Source of the DNA: CBDTYW01 sp965364735
GTDB lineage: Bacteria > Actinomycetota > Nitriliruptoria > Nitriliruptorales > Nitriliruptoraceae
Length of the DNA stretch: 11,120 nucleotides
Assembly (NCBI GenBank): GCA_965364735.1
Contig: CBDTYW010000112.1
Coordinates: 1 to 11,120 of the forward strand
Direction: 5' to 3'
Shown one piece after another: positions 1 through 6,139 of this stretch. Position 1 is the stretch's first letter; the number at the start of each line of letters is the position of its first letter. Under the pieces are notes generated by a model. That model searched no databases, was not told the DNA's origin, and saw only the letters and a program-made list of their open reading frames with translations. Made by a program: the position numbers and the translations under genes.

Positions 1-681
1 GAGCATCGACTTGCCGCAGCCGGGTGGGCCGGAGAGCAGGATGTGGTGCCCACCGGCGGCCGCCAGCTCCAGCGCCCGGCGCGCGATGTCCTGGCCGCGG
101 ACGTCGCGCATGTCGTGGGTCGTCGTCGCCTCGACGCGCGGGACGTCGACGATCGGGTCCGGCAGCATCCCGTCCTTCAGCACCCCGACGGCATGGAGGA
201 GGCTCGACACCGCGACGACGTCGAGACCGTCGACCAGCGCAGCCTCGGGGGCCGCCGCGGTGGGGACGAGCAGGCGTTTGGCGCCGAACCGGGCAGCAGC
301 CTGCGCGATCGGCAGGATGCCCGGGACCGCGCGGAGGGTGCCGTCGAGGCCGAGCTCCCCGCACGCGACGACGCCCTCGAGCGCTGCAGCCGGGACCTGA
401 CCCTCGTAGGCCGCGAGGATCCCCAACGCGATCGGCAGGTCGAACCCGGTCCCGGACTTCGGGGTGTTCGACGGGGCGAGGTTCACGATCACCCGCGCCT
501 CCGGGTACTTCAGCTCCGAGCGCTTGATCGCGGTCTTGACGCGCTCGGCCGCCTCTCGGACAGCCGTGTCCGGCATGCCGACCACCTTGGTGCCCGGCAA
601 GCCGCCGCCGGCCTCGCACTCCACGCGGACGAGCCGGGCGTCGAGCCCGATCAGCCCGATCGCTCCGATCACGGCGATCAT
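1..681 (-). CDS. comM: ComM/YifB-family AAA ATPase (Mg-chelatase-like), N-terminal part
   Basis: The gene is cut by the left edge; 227 codons are present of a family usually about 500 residues. The N-terminal half has the ChlI-type fold (Lon-protease-like) seen in this family, with the segments VVGMPDTAVREAAERVKTAI, NLAPSNTPKSGTGFDLPIAL and GVVACGELGLDGTLRAVPG. The AAA module begins near residue 190 (HDMRDVRGQDIARRALELAA), and the Walker A motif GPPGCGKS (residues 218-225) lies at the very edge. ComM is a hexameric helicase that drives branch migration during natural transformation in Gram-negative bacteria; its role in actinobacteria is less clear. Its start overlaps the yraN stop by one base (TGATG), so translation is probably coupled. 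In actinobacteria dprA usually follows, which would lie outside this window. Confidence 0.95.
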   Translation of the reverse strand, partial: MIAVIGAIGLIGLDARLVRVECEAGGGLPGTKVVGMPDTAVREAAERVKTAIKRSELKYPEARVIVNLAPSNTPKSGTGFDLPIALGILAAYEGQVPAAALEGVVACGELGLDGTLRAVPGILPIAQAAARFGAKRLLVPTAAAPEAALVDGLDVVAVSSLLHAVGVLKDGMLPDPIVDVPRVEATTTHDMRDVRGQDIARRALELAAAGGHHILLSGPPGCGKSML

Positions 682-1091
682 CAGAAGGCCTGCGGGACGT
701 GGGACAGGGAACGCAGCTCGCCGTGATCGTCGACCATGATCCCGATGACGTCACACCGCAGCCCAGCGCAGGACGGACGGTTCTCGCGGAGCCAGACCGA
801 GGTGAGCATCCGGATCTTCCCCCGCTTGGCGTCGGTCACCGCGGCGAGCGGTCCACCGAAGTGCATGCCCCTGCGCGTCTTGACCTCCGTGAAGACGATC
901 CGGTCCTCCGGGCAGCGGCTCACGATGTCCAGCTCACCCCGAGGCTGGCCGTCCGCGGCGCGCCAGTTGCGGTCCAGGACGATGTGGCCGAGCCGTTCGA
1001 GGTGCTCGACCGCGTACTGCTCTCCGATCTCGCCGACAGCACGGCTGTCGAGGGTCGTCGCGGACGGGTCGGAGCGGGGCGTGGTGTTCAT
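681..1091 (-). CDS. yraN: YraN/UPF0102 family nuclease-like protein
   Basis: 136 residues, normal for the UPF0102 family. The core matches the family: GEIGEQYAVEHLERLGH near residues 20-36, RNWR at 41-44, GELDIV at 52-57 and VFTEVKTR at 66-73, followed by FGGPLAAVTDAKRGKI and a terminal DVIGI strand. Glu24, Asp55, Glu69 and Lys71 form the E...D...ExK pattern of restriction-endonuclease-like folds. The family is thought to have a nuclease-like fold, but its function is not firmly established; neighbourhood with comM and dprA suggests DNA processing. The ATG at 1091 has no convincing Shine-Dalgarno sequence. A TAAGTT element ends six bases before it, so the transcript may be leaderless. The stop overlaps the comM start by one base. 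Confidence 0.93.
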   Translation of the reverse strand: MNTTPRSDPSATTLDSRAVGEIGEQYAVEHLERLGHIVLDRNWRAADGQPRGELDIVSRCPEDRIVFTEVKTRRGMHFGGPLAAVTDAKRGKIRMLTSVWLRENRPSCAGLRCDVIGIMVDDHGELRSLSHVPQAF

Positions 1092-1236
1092 GCCCAGAAC
1101 TTACGGCCAGAACAACACCACCGAACACGACCTCACACGATCTGTGGAGAACTCACGCGGCGTGATTGGTCGGCGAACTCCGACACCCCGAGTCCGGCCC
1201 CGACGATCAGGCCGGCCTCCGTCGTCACCGACCGCA
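1092..1236. other. Intergenic region between the small membrane-protein gene and yraN
   Basis: Besides the TAAGTT element next to yraN, it holds an inverted repeat CCGGCC (1194-1199) / GGCCGG (1210-1215) with a 10-base loop, about 22 bases past the stop of the 39-codon gene. It could end or pause transcription, but no T-run follows on either strand. I see no coding signal here. Confidence 0.4.
1098..1103 (-). promoter_or_regulatory. Possible -10 element for a leaderless yraN transcript
   Basis: On the minus strand the hexamer TAAGTT fits the TAnnnT -10 pattern and ends six bases before the yraN ATG, so transcription would start at or next to the A of ATG. The -35 region is poor (TTCGGT at a 16-base spacing). 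Leaderless genes of this geometry are common in actinobacteria. This is inference from spacing alone. Confidence 0.4.
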
Positions 1237-1356
1237 TCAGCCGATGATCCCGACGGCCCAGAGCAGGACTGCCGAGACGATGACGATGGCGGCGATGAGC
1301 AGCCGGACGTCGTGCTTCTTCGCGTCGCGGTAGCGACGGGTGGCGTTGAACCCCAT
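1237..1356 (-). CDS. 39-aa small membrane protein in the rnhB-yraN operon
   Basis: A 39-codon frame (ATG to TGA) sits three bases after the DUF2469 stop. The protein starts MGFNATRRYRDAKKHDVRLL and then has one membrane-spanning stretch of about 20 residues (roughly 19-38), IAAIVIVSAVLLWAVGIIG. The basic N-terminus (three Arg, two Lys and a His before residue 16, plus Arg18) predicts N-inside topology. Support for a real gene: a perfect AAGGAAGG ribosome-binding site (1364-1371) seven bases before the ATG; G or C in the third position of 37 of 39 codons; and tight operon packing. I do not recognise the family. It could be a small membrane subunit or adaptor tied to neighbouring signal peptidase or nuclease functions, but nothing shows this directly. 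Confidence 0.8.
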   Translation of the reverse strand: MGFNATRRYRDAKKHDVRLLIAAIVIVSAVLLWAVGIIG

Positions 1357-1359
1357 GGG

Positions 1360-1683
1360 TCAGCCTTCCTTCAGGAACGCGGAGATGTCCTCCGCGCCGT
1401 CGTGGGCGATCTCCTCGATGTTGACGTCGCGGAACGTGAGGACCTTCACGACCTTGACGAACCGCGCCGGTCGGTACATGTCCCAGACCCAGGCGTCCTG
1501 CATGATCAGCTCGAAGTGCAGCGCCCCGTCGCTGCCCTTCGGCGTCACCGTGACGGTGTTCGCGAGGTAGAAGCGGCGCTCGGTCTCCACGACGTAGCGG
1601 AACATCCGCAGCACGTCGCGGTACTCCCGGTACATCGCGAGCTCGAGCTCGTTCTCGTACTCGTCGAGCTCCTCAACAGCCAT
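1360..1683 (-). CDS. DUF2469 family protein
   Basis: 107 residues, full length for this actinobacterial family (Rv2901c-like). Family-typical stretches are EELDEYENELELAMYREYRD (about 4-23), FRYVVETERRFYLANTV (about 28-44), DAWVWDMYRPARFVK and LTFRDVNIEEI. The protein is acidic and soluble, without signal peptide or membrane segment. Its function is unknown; genes of this family nearly always follow rnhB, which makes it a marker of actinobacterial gene order. GGAG lies six bases before the ATG, and the rnhB stop is only 15 bases upstream, so the two are co-transcribed. The last codons (Lys-Glu-Gly-stop) double as the ribosome-binding site of the next gene. Confidence 0.95.
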   Translation of the reverse strand: MAVEELDEYENELELAMYREYRDVLRMFRYVVETERRFYLANTVTVTPKGSDGALHFELIMQDAWVWDMYRPARFVKVVKVLTFRDVNIEEIAHDGAEDISAFLKEG

Positions 1684-1698
1684 CTGGCGCTCCGGTCC

Positions 1699-2358
1699 TC
1701 ATGAGGTGGCGGCGAGCTGGAGCTCACCGGTCGTTGCAGTGGCCGATTGCTCGGCCGCGATCATGGCCGCGACGCCGGCGAAGCAGCGGCGGTGGATGGC
1801 GCACGGACCCAGCTCGGCGAGGCCGTCACGGTGCTCCTGCGCCCCGTAGCCCTTGTTGCGCTCGAACCCGTAGCCCGGATGGCGGCGCGCGTAGCGGACC
1901 ATCATCCGGTCGCGGGTGACCTTGGCGATCACCGAGGCAGCGGCGACCGCCGCCGAGACCATGTCGCCCTTGTAGACGCGCAGGGTGGGCGCGCTGAGCC
2001 GGGGCAGGCGGAAGCCGTCGACCAAGACGTAGTCCGGCGCGACGTCGAGCCCGGAGAGCGCCTCACGAAGGGCGCTGATGTTGGTCGGCTGCAGGCCGAT
2101 CCGGTCGAGGCGCGTGTTGCTGATCCGCCGCACCGACCAGGAGACGGCACGCTCAACGATCTCGCCGTACATGCGCTCGCGCTGCAGCCGGGTGAGCAGC
2201 TTCGAGTCCGTGAGCCCATCGGGCATCCAGCCGGGCGGCAGCACGACCGCGGCCGCGACCAGCGGTCCGGCAAGCGCCCCGCGCCCCGCCTCGTCGCACC
2301 CCGCGACACGGGTGAACCCGGCCGCGTGCAGCTCGTCGTCGAGCGCTCCGGTGTGCAT
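1699..2358 (-). CDS. rnhB: Ribonuclease HII
   Basis: RNase HII removes ribonucleotides misinserted in DNA and cuts RNA-DNA hybrids. With the ATG at 2358 the protein has 219 residues. The active-site motif CDEAGRG is at 21-27 (Asp22, Glu23), followed by LTDSKLL (49-55), LVDG with the third acidic residue Asp114, and ASVIAKVTRDR with Asp150. All four metal-binding acids are therefore present. I chose 2358 because AGGA lies ten bases upstream and the resulting N-terminus (MHTGALDDELHAAGF) has normal family length. A GTG at 2403 would add 15 residues but has no usable ribosome-binding site at proper spacing. It sits between lepB and the DUF2469 gene, as in other actinobacteria. Confidence 0.95.
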   Translation of the reverse strand: MHTGALDDELHAAGFTRVAGCDEAGRGALAGPLVAAAVVLPPGWMPDGLTDSKLLTRLQRERMYGEIVERAVSWSVRRISNTRLDRIGLQPTNISALREALSGLDVAPDYVLVDGFRLPRLSAPTLRVYKGDMVSAAVAAASVIAKVTRDRMMVRYARRHPGYGFERNKGYGAQEHRDGLAELGPCAIHRRCFAGVAAMIAAEQSATATTGELQLAATS

Positions 2359-2408
2359 GGCTGGCGCGTCCTGTCCTGAGGGTCGGATCGCGGTCGCGAC
2401 CACCCTAC

Positions 2409-3287
2409 TCAGACCGCGTGGCGACGACGCCGGACGGCGCCGAACGCCCCGAGCATCCCGAAGGCCCCGAGCTGTCCGAGGACCAGCGGATCGTCGATGG
2501 CGACCCCGGTGGTCGACGCCGGAACCTCAGGATGCGCGGCACCCGGCATCGAGCCCGCGCGGTCGAACGGGAAGAGCCGGAACACCGTGCGGCCGACGAT
2601 CCGGTCGAGGTCGATCGTCCCGAGCGTGGTCCGGGAGTCGCCGGAGTTGCGACGGTTGTCGCCGAGCACGAAGATCTCGTTCGCCGGCACGATCCGCGAC
2701 GCCATGTCCTTGGTGTCGAGGTCCGCGTAGGGCTCGTCGAGCTGCGCCCCGTTGACGTAGACGATCCCGGCCTCGACGCGGATCTCGTCGCCCGGCAGGC
2801 CAGCGACCCGCTTGACGAGGTCTCGGGCGTTGGCCGGGACGACGCCCACGAACTGCCCGACCGCGCTGATGACGCGCTGGATCCCGGAGCTGTCCGAGGC
2901 GATCGGCGTTGCCTCCTCGAAGACCACGACCTCGCCACGGCGAACGTCGCGGAACTGGTAGGAGATCTTCTCGACGACGATCCGGTCGTTGACCTCGAGG
3001 GTCGGGACCATGGACTCGGACGGGATGTAGAAGACCTGGAGCACGAAGGTCCGGAGCAGGAACGCCAGGACGAGCGCGATCAGGATCAGCACCGGGAGCT
3101 CGGCGAAGAACCCGAGGACGGCATCCTTGGCAGACTCGCCCTGCGGCGACGCCGTCACCGGCACCGTCGACGACGGGACCTCACGGACGGGTAGCTCGAC
3201 GGAGGTCGTCGGCTCGGACGGAACCCGCCCAGATGGCGCGTTCCCCTGGGAGGACGTCGACCCGGACGGGTCGTTCTCGTCAACCAT
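2409..3287 (-). CDS. lepB: Signal peptidase I
   Basis: This membrane serine protease (family S26) removes signal peptides from exported proteins. It has 292 residues. A Ser/Thr/Pro-rich cytoplasmic tail (1-55) precedes one transmembrane helix (about 63-83). The catalytic domain has IPSESMVPTL with nucleophile Ser92, LVKRVAGLPGDEI with general base Lys159, and box E GDNRRNSGDSR (209-219). After the catalytic domain comes an unusual glycine-rich hydrophobic stretch (about 267-285) ending in four arginines, which may be a second, C-terminal membrane helix. GGAGG lies seven bases before the ATG. It is separated from rplS by 69 bases. Confidence 0.96.
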   Translation of the reverse strand: MVDENDPSGSTSSQGNAPSGRVPSEPTTSVELPVREVPSSTVPVTASPQGESAKDAVLGFFAELPVLILIALVLAFLLRTFVLQVFYIPSESMVPTLEVNDRIVVEKISYQFRDVRRGEVVVFEEATPIASDSSGIQRVISAVGQFVGVVPANARDLVKRVAGLPGDEIRVEAGIVYVNGAQLDEPYADLDTKDMASRIVPANEIFVLGDNRRNSGDSRTTLGTIDLDRIVGRTVFRLFPFDRAGSMPGAAHPEVPASTTGVAIDDPLVLGQLGAFGMLGAFGAVRRRRHAV

Positions 3288-3303
3288 GCGGAAGCCTCCG
3301 TGT

Positions 3304-3330
3304 GCCGACGGTCGTCAACAACACGTCGGC
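3304..3330 (-). other. Hairpin between rplS and lepB
   Basis: Seven-base arms GCCGACG (3304-3310) and CGTCGGC (3324-3330) flank a 13-base loop. It lies between the rplS stop and the lepB ribosome-binding site, and no T-run follows. It could be a processing or attenuation site that lowers lepB expression relative to rplS. The assignment is uncertain. Confidence 0.3.
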
Positions 3331-3356
3331 CGGTCCGATCTGCAGAGCAGCAGGAC

Positions 3357-3704
3357 TCAGAAGTCGCGCTTCTCGCGGATGCGCGCACGCTTGCCCGAGC
3401 GCTCGCGGAGGTAGTAGAGCTTCGCGCGACGGACCTTGCCCTTGCGGAGGAGCTCGATCTGCTCCAGCACCGGGCTGTGGACCGGGAAGATGCGCTCCAC
3501 GCCGATGCCGAACGAGACCTTGCGGACCGTGAAGGTCTCGCGGAGGCCGCCGCCGGCGCGGGAGATGACGACGCCCTCGAAGATCTGGACGCGCTTGCGC
3601 GTGCCCTCGATGACGTTGACGTGGACCTTGACCGTGTCCCCGGGCCAGAACTCGGGGATGTCGTCGCGCAAGCGGGACTTCTCGACGACGTCGACGTTGT
3701 TCAT
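3357..3704 (-). CDS. rplS: 50S ribosomal protein L19 (bL19)
   Basis: 115 residues, normal family length. It matches bL19 throughout: RDDIPEFWPGDTVKVHVNVI near residues 13-32, FEGVVISRAGGG, FTVRKVSFGIGVERIFPVHS (about 58-77) and the basic tail RAKLYYLRERSGKRARIREK. bL19 sits at the 30S-50S interface of the ribosome. GAGG lies seven bases before the ATG. The start is preceded by the ten-base string TCCCCACATG, which also precedes and includes the rpsP start. Unlike its upstream neighbours in the cluster, it is set off by a 208-base gap carrying its own promoter and a structured leader, so it is probably expressed partly independently of trmD. Confidence 0.98.
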   Translation of the reverse strand: MNNVDVVEKSRLRDDIPEFWPGDTVKVHVNVIEGTRKRVQIFEGVVISRAGGGLRETFTVRKVSFGIGVERIFPVHSPVLEQIELLRKGKVRRAKLYYLRERSGKRARIREKRDF

Positions 3705-3756
3705 GTGGGGACCTCGGAGGGCGAGCCGGCGCGGGAGCGCGGCATGGGGTGCGGCG

Positions 3757-3777
3757 GCAGCAGCGAGAGGCTGCTGC
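3757..3777 (-). other. Strong stem-loop in the rplS leader
   Basis: Perfect eight-base arms GCAGCAGC (3757-3764) and GCTGCTGC (3770-3777) enclose a five-base loop. It lies about 52 bases upstream of the rplS ATG and inside the predicted 5' leader. It may be part of a regulatory leader, possibly autogenous control by L19. Ribosomal leader RNAs for rplS are known from other phyla, but I do not claim this is the same element. Confidence 0.5.
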
Positions 3778-3804
3778 AGGGAGAAGGATGTCGGCGGAGC
3801 GGTG

Positions 3805-3848
3805 CGTGCCCACGTACGGAGGCACGGCAGATGGCGTCGGCGCCGACG
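3805..3848 (-). other. Additional inverted repeats at the 5' end of the rplS leader
   Basis: Two more pairings lie just after the predicted start of transcription. One is a perfect 14-base palindrome (3835-3848, CGTCGGCGCCGACG). The other is a hairpin with six-base arms CGTGCC (3805-3810) and GGCACG (3821-3826) and a ten-base loop. With the 3757-3777 stem they would make the roughly 145-base leader highly structured. GC-rich DNA produces such repeats by chance, so confidence is moderate. Confidence 0.4.
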
Positions 3849-3856
3849 AAGGCAGG

Positions 3857-3885
3857 AGCGTACGTCTGGGCGGCAGGCCGGTCAA
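3857..3885 (-). promoter_or_regulatory. Sigma70-type promoter for rplS
   Basis: On the minus strand a -35 hexamer TTGACC (3880-3885) and a -10 hexamer TACGCT (3857-3862) are separated by exactly 17 bases. It lies between the trmD stop and rplS, pointing towards rplS, with transcription expected to start near 3850. This is the best promoter match in the window. Confidence 0.6.
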
Positions 3886-3912
3886 CAACGCCCGGCGTCG
3901 GACGGGCGATGG

Positions 3913-4674
3913 TCACCCGGTGCCATCGGATTCCCCAGCGATCAGGTCGGGCCGGCGACGCTCGGTGAGCTCGCGGGACTGCTCCTGACGCCAGCGCTCC
4001 ACGGCGCCGTGGTCGCCCGAGCGGAGCACGTCAGGCACCCCGTGGCCGCGCACGGTGAGCGGGCGGGTGTAGTGCGGGTACTCGAGCAGCCCGTCCTGGA
4101 AGGACTCGTCCTGTGAGCTCTCGGCGTTGCCGAGCACCCCCGGGAGGAGCCGCCCGACCGCCTCGATGAGGACAAGCGCGGCCACCTCTCCCCCGGCGAG
4201 GACGTAGTCGCCGATGGAGAGCTCGTCGGTGGCGACGAGATCGTGGACGCGTTCGTCAATGCCCTCGTAGCGGCCACAGCAGATGACGATGCGCTCCTCG
4301 GCTGCCAGCTCCCGCGCGAGCTCCTGGTCGAGCGGCCGTCCCCGAGGGGTGAGCAGGATCGTGCGTGGCCGGTCGGCGTCGCCGGCGACATGGACGAGCT
4401 CGGGGGTCTCGTCGACCTCGGCGAGGTGGCCGGGGGCCTCGACGTCGTTCCAGACCGATTCGGCGGCCGCGATCCAGACGTCGGCGCGCATCACCATGCC
4501 GGCCCCGCCGCCGTACGGCGCATCGTCGACGCTGCGATGGCGGTCCAGCGTCCATTCGCGCAGGTCGTGGAGACGCACGTCGAGCAGCCCGTCGGTCCGG
4601 GCCCGCCCGATCACCGAGACCTCGAGGGGTGTCGCGAGGAACTCGGGGAAGATCGTCAGGACGTCGATCCTCAC
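3913..4674 (-). CDS. trmD: tRNA (guanine-N1)-methyltransferase TrmD
   Basis: TrmD methylates G37 next to the anticodon of some tRNAs with S-adenosylmethionine, preventing +1 frameshifts. It has 253 residues, a normal length. Motifs: LTIFPEF at 6-12, SVDDAPYGGGAGMVM (48-62), LLTPRG (107-112), the knot motifs CGRYEGIDERV (133-143), SIGDYVLAGGE (153-163) and LLPGVLG (176-182) with the conserved Arg175, then GLLEYPHYTRP (195-205). The acidic residue aligned with the catalytic Asp169 of E. coli TrmD (in EDSF) is Glu190 here (DESF). The start is GTG, overlapping the rimM stop as GTGA, so translation is coupled. The cluster with rpsP, rimM and rplS is conserved across bacteria. Confidence 0.97.
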   Translation of the reverse strand: MRIDVLTIFPEFLATPLEVSVIGRARTDGLLDVRLHDLREWTLDRHRSVDDAPYGGGAGMVMRADVWIAAAESVWNDVEAPGHLAEVDETPELVHVAGDADRPRTILLTPRGRPLDQELARELAAEERIVICCGRYEGIDERVHDLVATDELSIGDYVLAGGEVAALVLIEAVGRLLPGVLGNAESSQDESFQDGLLEYPHYTRPLTVRGHGVPDVLRSGDHGAVERWRQEQSRELTERRRPDLIAGESDGTG

Positions 4675-5261
4675 TGGTCACGCTCCTCGGGGGGCAGCGG
4701 GGCGGGCTGCACGGCCACCGCCTCGGTGTCGTCGACGAGCCCGGCCGGCGGGTCGATCAGCCGCAGGATCCACGCGACGGTGCCGTCTTCGCGCTCAACC
4801 TCCTCGGCATCGACGAGGTCATCCGCCGTCGGGAGCATCCAGGTGGTGCCGTCCTCGCGCTTGACCTCGAGGAGGTCGTAGCCCGCGACCGGGGGCATCT
4901 CGATGAGGTCGATCACGACGCCGTGGTCGACGTCGTCCGGGCCGAGCACACGCAGGCCGAGCAGCTCGCTGACGAAGAACTGTCCCTCGTCGGCAAGGTC
5001 GATCGCCTCGGCGGTGAGCTCGCGGCCTCGGAGCGTCTCGGCCTCGGTGCGGTCCGCGACGGCGTCGAATCGCACCAGAAGGCGTCCTTGGTGCGGACGG
5101 ACCGTCTGCACGGTGACGGGACGCGGCGGGCGCCCCGACATCGTCATCTCGACGCCCGGCGCGAACCTGCCGTCGACGTCGGAGAGCACGTCGACGACCA
5201 CCTCACCGCGGATTCCGTGCGGCTTGATGATGCGACCGATCAACACGTGGCCGTCCTGCAC
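4671..5261 (-). CDS. rimM: Ribosome maturation factor RimM
   Basis: RimM binds ribosomal protein S19 and helps assemble the head of the 30S subunit. The 196 residues include the N-terminal RimM barrel with GRIIKPHGIRGEVVVDVLSD (about 9-28) and TEAETLRGRELT (about 72-83). The C-terminal PRC-like barrel has FFVSELLGLRVLG, DLIEMPPVAGYDLLEVKR and WMLPTADDLV. The acidic, Pro-rich tail after about residue 170 is longer than in many homologues. I keep the GTG at 5261 because AAGGA lies six bases upstream. A second GTG five codons in (before LIGRI) also has AGGA seven bases upstream and cannot be excluded. It is 105 bases from the KH gene and overlaps trmD by four bases. Confidence 0.96.
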   Translation of the reverse strand: MQDGHVLIGRIIKPHGIRGEVVVDVLSDVDGRFAPGVEMTMSGRPPRPVTVQTVRPHQGRLLVRFDAVADRTEAETLRGRELTAEAIDLADEGQFFVSELLGLRVLGPDDVDHGVVIDLIEMPPVAGYDLLEVKREDGTTWMLPTADDLVDAEEVEREDGTVAWILRLIDPPAGLVDDTEAVAVQPAPLPPEERDQ

Positions 5262-5366
5262 AACAGGTCCTTGTCTTCGAGCTGAGCGGCAACGGACGCC
5301 GCCCGCCGCCAGATGCTCGCGATGCGAACGTCGGCCGACGGGCGGTCGTCAGGATGTGCTGCGACG
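5262..5366. other. Gap between the KH gene and rimM
   Basis: This is the longest gap inside the rpsP-trmD cluster (105 bases). It holds a perfect 12-base palindrome CGTCGGCCGACG (5329-5340) and the AAGGA site of rimM. I see no clear promoter and no T-run terminator. It may be a pausing or processing site. Confidence 0.4.
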
Positions 5367-5603
5367 TCAGTCGATGATCTCGACGTGGACGTTCTCGTCG
5401 TCGAGCGAGCCGGCGGTCTTCACGATGGTGCGAAGCGCCTTGGCGGTGCGGCCGCGACGGCCGATCACCTTGCCGAGGTCCTCAGCGTTGACGCTGAGCT
5501 CGAGGGTGACCTGACGGTCGTCCTCGACGATGTTGACCTCGACGTCGTCGGGGTGGTCGACCAGCTGCTTGGCCAGGAATGCAAGGGTCTCGTCGCTGCG
5601 CAT
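5367..5603 (-). CDS. khpA: KH-domain RNA-binding protein, KhpA-like
   Basis: 78 residues, typical for the short single-KH proteins encoded after rpsP. The RNA-binding loop is GKVIGRRGRTAKALR (about 44-58), where IGRRG carries the GxxG signature. The N-terminus LAFLAKQLVDHPDDVEV also fits. In other bacteria KhpA pairs with KhpB (Jag/EloR) and acts as a broad RNA chaperone affecting growth and cell division. The start lies two bases after the rpsP stop, and AAGGAAGG at the end of rpsP serves as its ribosome-binding site, six bases before ATG. Expression is therefore closely tied to rpsP. Confidence 0.95.
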   Translation of the reverse strand: MRSDETLAFLAKQLVDHPDDVEVNIVEDDRQVTLELSVNAEDLGKVIGRRGRTAKALRTIVKTAGSLDDENVHVEIID

Positions 5604-5605
5604 GA

Positions 5606-5950
5606 TCAGCCTTCCTTCGCTTCGGCGAGCTTCTCACGCTTCTGGCGCGACATCTTGACGCGGTTCGGGTCGCGCTCGCGTGCAGGCTTGTCGCCCGGCT
5701 TGAACTCTTCCCACGCGCCGGAGATGCGCAGGATCTTCTGGACGGCCTCGGTCGGCAGGGCGCCGTGGCGCAGCCAGTGCACCGCACGCTCGTTGTCGAT
5801 CTCGATGCGCGAAGGGTTCTCGAGGGGGTGGTACTGCCCGATGATCTCGATGAATCGCCCGTTGCGGGGCGAGCGGGAGTCGGCGGCCACGACGCGGTAG
5901 TGGGGACGCTTGTGCGTGCCCTCGCGACGGAGGCGGAGACGAACGGCCAT
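5606..5950 (-). CDS. rpsP: 30S ribosomal protein S16 (bS16)
   Basis: 114 residues. The start MAVRLRLRREGTHKRPHYRV is the hallmark of bS16, followed by VVAADSRSPRNGRFIEIIGQ and the family-typical YHPLENP and WLRHGALPTEAVQKIL. bS16 is needed for 30S assembly. The C-terminus is extended by about 30 residues beyond the E. coli length with a charged tail (KPGDKPARERDPNRVKMSRQ and onward), as is common in actinobacteria. The frame stays open far upstream, but family alignment and the AGGA/GGAA site fix the ATG at 5950. It is the first gene of the minus-strand cluster and is divergent from the META lipoprotein gene. Confidence 0.98.
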   Translation of the reverse strand: MAVRLRLRREGTHKRPHYRVVAADSRSPRNGRFIEIIGQYHPLENPSRIEIDNERAVHWLRHGALPTEAVQKILRISGAWEEFKPGDKPARERDPNRVKMSRQKREKLAEAKEG

Positions 5951-5966
5951 GTGGGGATCTTCCTCT

Positions 5967-5986
5967 GCCGTGCAGGTCAGCACGGC
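5967..5986 (-). other. Stem-loop directly before the rpsP ribosome-binding site
   Basis: Perfect seven-base arms GCCGTGC (5980-5986 read on minus) and GCACGGC (5967-5973) flank the loop TGACCT. On the mRNA the stem ends one base before GAGGAA, the rpsP Shine-Dalgarno region. It could modulate ribosome access or bind S16 or another protein. Regulatory function is inference. Confidence 0.45.
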
Positions 5987-6139
5987 GATCGGTGCGGTCG
6001 GTCGGCCGTGGATCGGTCCGGGTGACGCGCTTCCGGTGCGGTACCCCTGCGGTCGTGTTCGCGAGTGCTGCTCTCGGTCGGGGACCTCTGAGCGGTGCGG
6101 ACGACAGCGGGGCGGAGCATCGGGTTGGATGGTGAACAG

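Noticed and set aside
2418..3194. Long plus-strand frame opposite lepB
   Set aside because: Highly charged translation typical of the antisense of a GC-rich gene; lepB on the other strand has all catalytic motifs.
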